A stretch of DNA of 64,000 bases from an uncultured Prevotellaceae bacterium (GTDB lineage Bacteria > Bacteroidota > Bacteroidia > Bacteroidales > Bacteroidaceae), in NCBI GenBank assembly GCA_900319385.1, contig ONOG01000022.1:23250-87249 (forward strand). Direction: 5' to 3'. The first letter of the stretch is position 1, and every line of letters begins with the position of its first letter. This document shows positions 60,279 to 64,000 of the stretch, piece after piece. Position numbers and translations under genes: made by a program. Under the pieces are notes generated by a model that saw nothing but the letters and a program-made list of their open reading frames with translations, made no database searches and was not told the DNA's origin.

Positions 60279-60801
60279 GTTGCATCAGGGATTTAAGTCG
60301 TTCACGGATGCGGTGCAGACGCACCAGGACATTGCTTTGCGTGAGTCCCATGTGGCGGGCAATGGCATCGGTCTTCTGCTGTTGGTAATAGTGGAGTTCG
60401 AGCAGCTGGCGGTCGGTATCCGGCAGTTGGGCGATGGCCTGCTCCATGCGCTGCAGTTGCTGCTCGCGTTCGGGCGAATAGCCGTCGAGGAGCGGTGAGT
60501 CGGTCTCGTGCAGGTCGTCGAGCGATGACGTTCGCCGTCGGCGTTCCTTGTCCAGCAGGTTGAGGGCCACGTGCATGGCGATGGTCAGGAGCCACGGCCC
60601 GAAACGTTCACCGCGCCACGTGTCGAGGCGGTCGTAGGCACGGATGAAGGTCTGCTGGGTGACCTCAGCAGCCAGTTCGTCGCTGTGCACCACGCCCATT
60701 GCCTTGCTGAACACCATGCCGCTGTAGCGCTGCATGAGCTGGGCAAAGGGGCGGGTGTCGCCGCTGCGGAGTATCTGACTGACGAGTTCTTTGTCTTCCA
60801 T
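60259..60801 (-). CDS. ECF-type RNA polymerase sigma factor
   Basis: 180 residues from ATG 60801 (MEDKELVSQILRSGDTRPFA). Region 2 reads FAQLMQRYSGMVFSKAMG and AAEVTQQTFIRAYDRL with FGPWLLTIAMHVALNLL; region 4 reads LPDTDRQLLELHYYQQQKTD followed by IARHMGLTQSNVLVRLHRIR, the HTH that reads the -35 site. It is the first gene of the sigma, small membrane protein and DUF6249 unit. A -7 box (TAACTTTG, minus, 60878-60885) lies 77 bases upstream. Confidence 0.92.
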   Translation of the reverse strand: MEDKELVSQILRSGDTRPFAQLMQRYSGMVFSKAMGVVHSDELAAEVTQQTFIRAYDRLDTWRGERFGPWLLTIAMHVALNLLDKERRRRTSSLDDLHETDSPLLDGYSPEREQQLQRMEQAIAQLPDTDRQLLELHYYQQQKTDAIARHMGLTQSNVLVRLHRIRERLKSLMQHERNES

Positions 60802-60959
60802 TATCAGGGATTGCGTTTCATCTTCAAGACAGACGAGGCGCAAGATTATTACACGATGGGTGCACTTTTTTCGCCGACAAAGTTAGGAAATGTTTGGGGT
60901 GTGAGAAAGAAAACGGCAGACGAAATGTCAGCTTTTTTTGCAGGAAACCGCCTTGACGC

Positions 60960-60990
60960 TTTGACAACTGGCAAATTATGTGTAACTTTG
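60960..60990 (+). promoter_or_regulatory. Promoter of the POT transporter gene
   Basis: TTTG (60960-60963), 19 bases, TAACTTTG (60983-60990): a perfect pair, 80 bases before the start codon. Confidence 0.85.
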
Positions 60991-61070
60991 CCCGATGTTT
61001 TCCCTTCGAAGCACCTAAAAGACAACTATTCCAATACTAATTTTATCAACTCACAAAACAACGAAACAAA

Positions 61071-62600
61071 ATGTTTGAAGGACAACCCAAAGGGCTCTTT
61101 GCCCTGGCTCTTGCCAACACAGGCGAACGCTTCGGCTACTACACGATGATAGCCGTCTTCGCGCTGTTCCTGCGTGCCAACTTCGGCCTCGACGCCGGAT
61201 GGGCAGGCGAAATCTACAGTGACTTCCTCATGCTCGTCTATTTCCTGCCCATCGTGGGCGGATGGATGGCCGACAAGTTCGGCTTCGGACGCATGGTCAC
61301 CATCGGCATCCTCATCATGTTCCTGGGCTACCTGCTGCTCAGCGTGCCTCTCGGCGGCGACGTCGTCGGACTCGTGGCCATGCTGGCTGCCCTGCTGCTC
61401 ATCGCACTGGGAACGGGTCTGTTCAAGGGCAACCTGCAAGTGATGGTCGGCAACCTGTACGAAGACGCCCAGTATGCCGCCAAGCGCGATGCAGGCTTCT
61501 CGCTCTTCTACATGGCCATCAACATCGGCGCCCTCTTCGCACCGACCGCCGCCATCAAGATCATGGAATGGGCACAGACCAGCCTCGGCGTGAGCGTCGA
61601 GGACTCCTACCACTTCGCCTTTGCCGTGGCCTGCGCCTCGCTCGTGCTCTCCATCGCCATCTACTACGCATTCCGCAAGACATTCCGCCACACCGAAGGC
61701 AACAAGAAAGACGCCGCAAAGGCTGGTGAAGCTGCACCCGTGGAGGAACTGCCGAAGGAGGAGACAAAGCAGCGCATCGTGGCCCTCTGCCTCGTCTATG
61801 CCGTCGTCATCTTCTTCTGGATGGCCTTCCATCAGAACGGACTTTCGCTCACCTACTTCGCCGACGAATTCACCGCCAAGAAGTCGGAAGGCATCGAAAG
61901 CATGGCCTTCGACGTGTGGAACCTCGTCGCCATCATCTTCATCGTCTATGCCCTCTTCGCCGTCTTCCAAAGCAAGACAACGAAGGCCAAAGGCATCGCC
62001 GCAGCCGTCATCGTACTGGCCTGCGCCTTCCTCGGATGGAGATACACGCAGGTGAACGGCAGCATCGACGTCAGCGCCCCGATTTTCCAACAGTTCAACC
62101 CCTTCTACGTAGTGGCGCTGACACCCGTCTCGATGGCCATCTTCGGAAGCCTGGCAGCCAAGGGCAAGGAGCCCAGCGCGCCGCGTAAGATCGCCTACGG
62201 CATGCTCGTCGCAGCCGTCGCCTTCTGCCTCATGCTCTTCGCGTCGCAGGGCCTCGCCACACCCAACGAACAGGCTGCCCTGGCCAAAGCCGGCACCACG
62301 GGCACACTGGTCAGCCCGCAATGGCTCATCTACACCTATCTGATCCTGACGTTCGGCGAACTGCTCCTCTCGCCGATGGGCATCTCGTTCGTTTCGAAGG
62401 TAGCACCACCGAAGTACAAGGGCCTCATGATGGGCGGCTGGTTCGTAGCCACAGCCATCGGCAACAAGCTCGTCGCCGTCAGCGGCTACCTCTGGGGCGA
62501 TCTGCCGCTGTGGGTGGTTTGGACCGTATTCATCGTCCTCTGCCTGCTCAGCGCCGCCTTCATGTTCGCCATGATGAAGCGTCTGGAGAAGGTAGCCTAA
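61071..62600 (+). CDS. POT-family proton-coupled di/tripeptide transporter
   Basis: 509 residues with 12-14 membrane helices. Family signatures are clear: the ExxERF-type motif NTGERFGYYTM in helix 1, and GFSLFYMAINIGALFAP, the PTR2 signature, in helix 5. FGELLLSPMGISFVSKVAPP is the conserved segment before the last helices. It imports di- and tripeptides with protons, and fits the secreted C1 and S9 peptidases 5-10 kb away. It has its own promoter and terminator. Confidence 0.94.
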   Translation: MFEGQPKGLFALALANTGERFGYYTMIAVFALFLRANFGLDAGWAGEIYSDFLMLVYFLPIVGGWMADKFGFGRMVTIGILIMFLGYLLLSVPLGGDVVGLVAMLAALLLIALGTGLFKGNLQVMVGNLYEDAQYAAKRDAGFSLFYMAINIGALFAPTAAIKIMEWAQTSLGVSVEDSYHFAFAVACASLVLSIAIYYAFRKTFRHTEGNKKDAAKAGEAAPVEELPKEETKQRIVALCLVYAVVIFFWMAFHQNGLSLTYFADEFTAKKSEGIESMAFDVWNLVAIIFIVYALFAVFQSKTTKAKGIAAAVIVLACAFLGWRYTQVNGSIDVSAPIFQQFNPFYVVALTPVSMAIFGSLAAKGKEPSAPRKIAYGMLVAAVAFCLMLFASQGLATPNEQAALAKAGTTGTLVSPQWLIYTYLILTFGELLLSPMGISFVSKVAPPKYKGLMMGGWFVATAIGNKLVAVSGYLWGDLPLWVVWTVFIVLCLLSAAFMFAMMKRLEKVA

Positions 62601-62677
62601 GACCTCGGCAGCCTCAGCTGCACACCCTTTCCATGCACGCTGCGACCGCGTCGCAGCCAAGCAGAAGCAAAAAACAC

Positions 62678-62716
62678 AGAGCCTCTGGCATCGCAGCCAG
62701 GGGCTCTCTGCTTTTC
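62678..62716 (+). terminator. Terminator after the POT transporter gene
   Basis: AGAGCCTCTGGC and GCCAGGGGCTCT pair over 12 positions with one mismatch and a 6-base loop, followed by CTCTGCTTTTC. Confidence 0.75.
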
Positions 62717-63111
62717 TGAGGATGCCTATTTCGAATGGACCAAAATGATGCGTGCAAATCAAGGAGGCGAAGTGTTAACAAAACAAGGATTTTAACAATT
62801 CAACGCCCTGTTTTTTGGGGAGAATTTTGCGCGAAATAGAGGAGAAACAGGAGATTTTACACCTTCGTGGCAGCAGAAAACAGCGAAAAACACAGCATAA
62901 CAACGAAATATTTAACAACTATAACCACGGAAAACGCTGAAAACGACGAAAATCGCAAAATTTTTCAACCCGAAGCCACGAATGCCTGAGTATGTTCGGC
63001 TGTAGGGGTGGGTTCCCATGCCCGCCCGATCAGGCGAAGCCTGAAAAAACACGGACTTCGGATGAATCGCAACTGCCACGGGCATGAACATCCCCCATCC
63101 AAACAAGCATC
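62717..63111. other. Intergenic DNA without a recognisable gene
   Basis: A-rich stretches (AACAACGAAATATTTAACAACT) and one copy of the 46-bp dispersed repeat at 63002-63047. ORFs here are minus-strand frames kept open by the 45-bp repeat array and are not credible genes. Confidence 0.6.
63002..63047. repeat. 46-bp dispersed palindromic repeat, copy 2 (inverted)
   Basis: Reverse complement of 27946-27991 with one mismatch (CCCACCC for CCCGCCC). Confidence 0.8.
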
Positions 63112-63129
63112 GTCGTTTGTCCGCCGTCT

Positions 63130-63354
63130 GAGCACTACTTTGTCCGCCGTCTGACGGTCGGCAGAGCGCCGTCTGAGCACTACTTTGTCCGCCGTCTGAT
63201 GGCCGGCAGAGCGCCGTCCGAGTCTCACTCTGTCCGCCGTCTGACGACAAGCAGAGCGCCGTCCGAGCCTCACTTTGTCCGACGTCTGACGGTCGGCAGA
63301 GCGCCGTCTGAGCACTACTTTGTCCGCAGTCTGACGACCGGCAGAGCGCCGTTT
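63130..63354. repeat. 45-bp tandem array, five copies
   Basis: Units begin at 63130, 63175, 63220, 63265 and 63310, each GAGCACTACTTTGTCCGCCG followed by TCTGACGGTCGGCAGAGCGC and CGTCT with a few changes. The period is exact. Since 45 is a multiple of three and the unit has few stop codons, ORFs run through it on both strands; I see no signal for translation. Confidence 0.85.
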
Positions 63355-63600
63355 GGCAATCAATGGCCAGCCGTGCCGCCAGATCACCGCCACGCTTTCG
63401 GCTGCGGAACCCCCTCATTCTTGCGATTTTTCAGCCCAATAGTGCGTTCGATGAATTTCGCGCGATTCTCAGCCACTTTTCACCAATCACCATAGTTGTC
63501 AAAACTACAACTAACTTTGCGCGAAACCTTAAATATGTTAACTCAACTTTCGAAAGCCGTTTTTTGTACCATGAATAGAATGAATAACCTAAATCATATT

Positions 63601-63877
63601 ACTCAACTTTCGGAAGTTATGATTCCTTGTATATCTTTTTTTATACCATGAATTGCATGAATACCATGAACCAGAGTCCCTTTATGGATACTCTGAATTC
63701 ATGTCTTCAACCATGAATGGTGGCAACCATCAATGGTGGATGCTCCGCATCTATACATCTACGGCAGACAATAAAGCCGTAAGGCTTCACCATTCATGGT
63801 TGCCATCCTCGCTTCGCAAACCATAATTCATAATATTCATGCAATTCATGGTATAAAAAAACTTCCGAAAGTTGAGT
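63601..63877. repeat. 277-bp palindromic element
   Basis: The outer arms ACTCAACTTTCGGAAGTT (63601-63618) and AACTTCCGAAAGTTGAGT (63860-63877) are perfect inverses, and so is a 22-bp inner pair (63642-63663, 63834-63855; TATACCATGAATTGCATGAA at the left). A third ACTCAACTTTCG lies just outside at 63542. The centre has more inverted short repeats (CCATGAATGGTGGCAACCAT). No ORF of note is present, so it resembles a non-autonomous transposable element or a large hairpin repeat. Confidence 0.65.
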
Positions 63878-63929
63878 TATATTATTGGTGGCCGGTAAAA
63901 ATAAGCAAGAGATTGCTGCATTTCCCATT

Positions 63930-64000
63930 GTCATAGGCATTGGGTAGTATTTTGGTATTAGGGGGCTTGGAAAGTCCCGAAGGGACGACAGACTACAGGC
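63930..64000. other. Window end, non-coding, with GTCCCGAAGGGAC palindrome
   Basis: AAAGTCCCGAAGGGACGACA near 63972-63991 contains the palindrome GTCCCGAAGGGAC (loop of three bases as drawn). I recall such sequences as frequent intergenic repeats in Prevotella-like genomes. No gene is visible up to the window end. Confidence 0.4.

Noticed and set aside
61026..62762. 578-codon minus-strand ORF
   Set aside because: Antisense of the POT transporter; acidic low-complexity product without any domain.
63130..63354. 45-bp array as a CRISPR
   Set aside because: The whole 45-bp unit is repeated head to tail with no unique spacers, and no cas gene is near.
62912..63418. 168- and 142-codon minus-strand ORFs with 15-residue repeats
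   Set aside because: They are translations of the 45-bp array in two frames; no start signal or promoter, and the same DNA is open on the other strand.
1..64000. tRNA or rRNA genes
   Set aside because: I looked in the intergenic regions for CCA-ended cloverleafs and conserved rRNA segments and saw none; a tRNAscan-SE run would settle it.

Overview
The window is a 64-kb piece of a Bacteroidales chromosome, most likely from a Prevotella-type gut or rumen organism. Several things point there: Bacteroidetes promoters (TTTG, 19-20 bases, TAnnTTTG) stand before many genes; secreted proteins end in short T9SS-type tails (YDLTGR...GLYIVGGKK); lipoproteins are plentiful; and DUF3244/C10 peptidase, DUF4859-like, DUF6249 and a full Na+-NQR operon are present. 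The backbone is GC-rich. The intergenic regions are crowded with dispersed repeats. There are no rRNA genes, no CRISPR array and no tRNA that I could find.

Layout. 1-8 kb: the 3' part of a DUF1846 gene, a large secreted GH30-like multidomain hydrolase and a repeat-built secreted DUF4859-like protein. 8.3-14.2 kb: the nqrABCDEF operon (minus strand) behind a clear promoter. 14.4-18.7 kb: a HepT/MntA toxin-antitoxin pair, a hexapeptide acetyltransferase, an SDR oxidoreductase and a secreted GH43-like enzyme. 19.5-27.9 kb: an AT-rich island that I read as one 8,394-bp transposon. It has 29-bp terminal inverted repeats (28/29 identical), an 8-bp direct target duplication (AAATTTTA) and an IS1595-family transposase. 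It carries a phage tail module (T4 gp26/gp51-like protein plus tape-measure protein), RelE-like small genes, a lipoprotein ORF and a possible structured RNA. This is the most unusual object in the window.

28-32 kb: YigZ, DUF1015, a frameshifted serA and serC. 32.7-39.2 kb: a C10 protease/DUF3244 locus with a TPR-HTH membrane regulator, then a phosphofructokinase with odd active-site residues and a small lipoprotein. 39-51.5 kb: the yceD-rpmF-fabH-era-der housekeeping set, interrupted between era and der by an AraC-linked, mostly exported redox cluster (aldo/keto reductase, two flavodoxins, an amidohydrolase, a CMD-cupin protein) and between fabH and era by a lipoprotein nucleoside hydrolase.

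51.7-62.6 kb: a lipocalin-like lipoprotein, a C1 peptidase, an S9 peptidase, a YoeB-type toxin-antitoxin pair and an MFS transporter whose 3' end is duplicated as a 41-bp direct repeat around a small kinase-like gene. These are followed by an ECF sigma/small membrane protein/DUF6249 operon and a POT peptide transporter. The peptidases and the POT transporter together suggest peptide use. 62.6-64 kb is non-coding and rich in repeats (a 45-bp tandem array, a 277-bp palindromic element).
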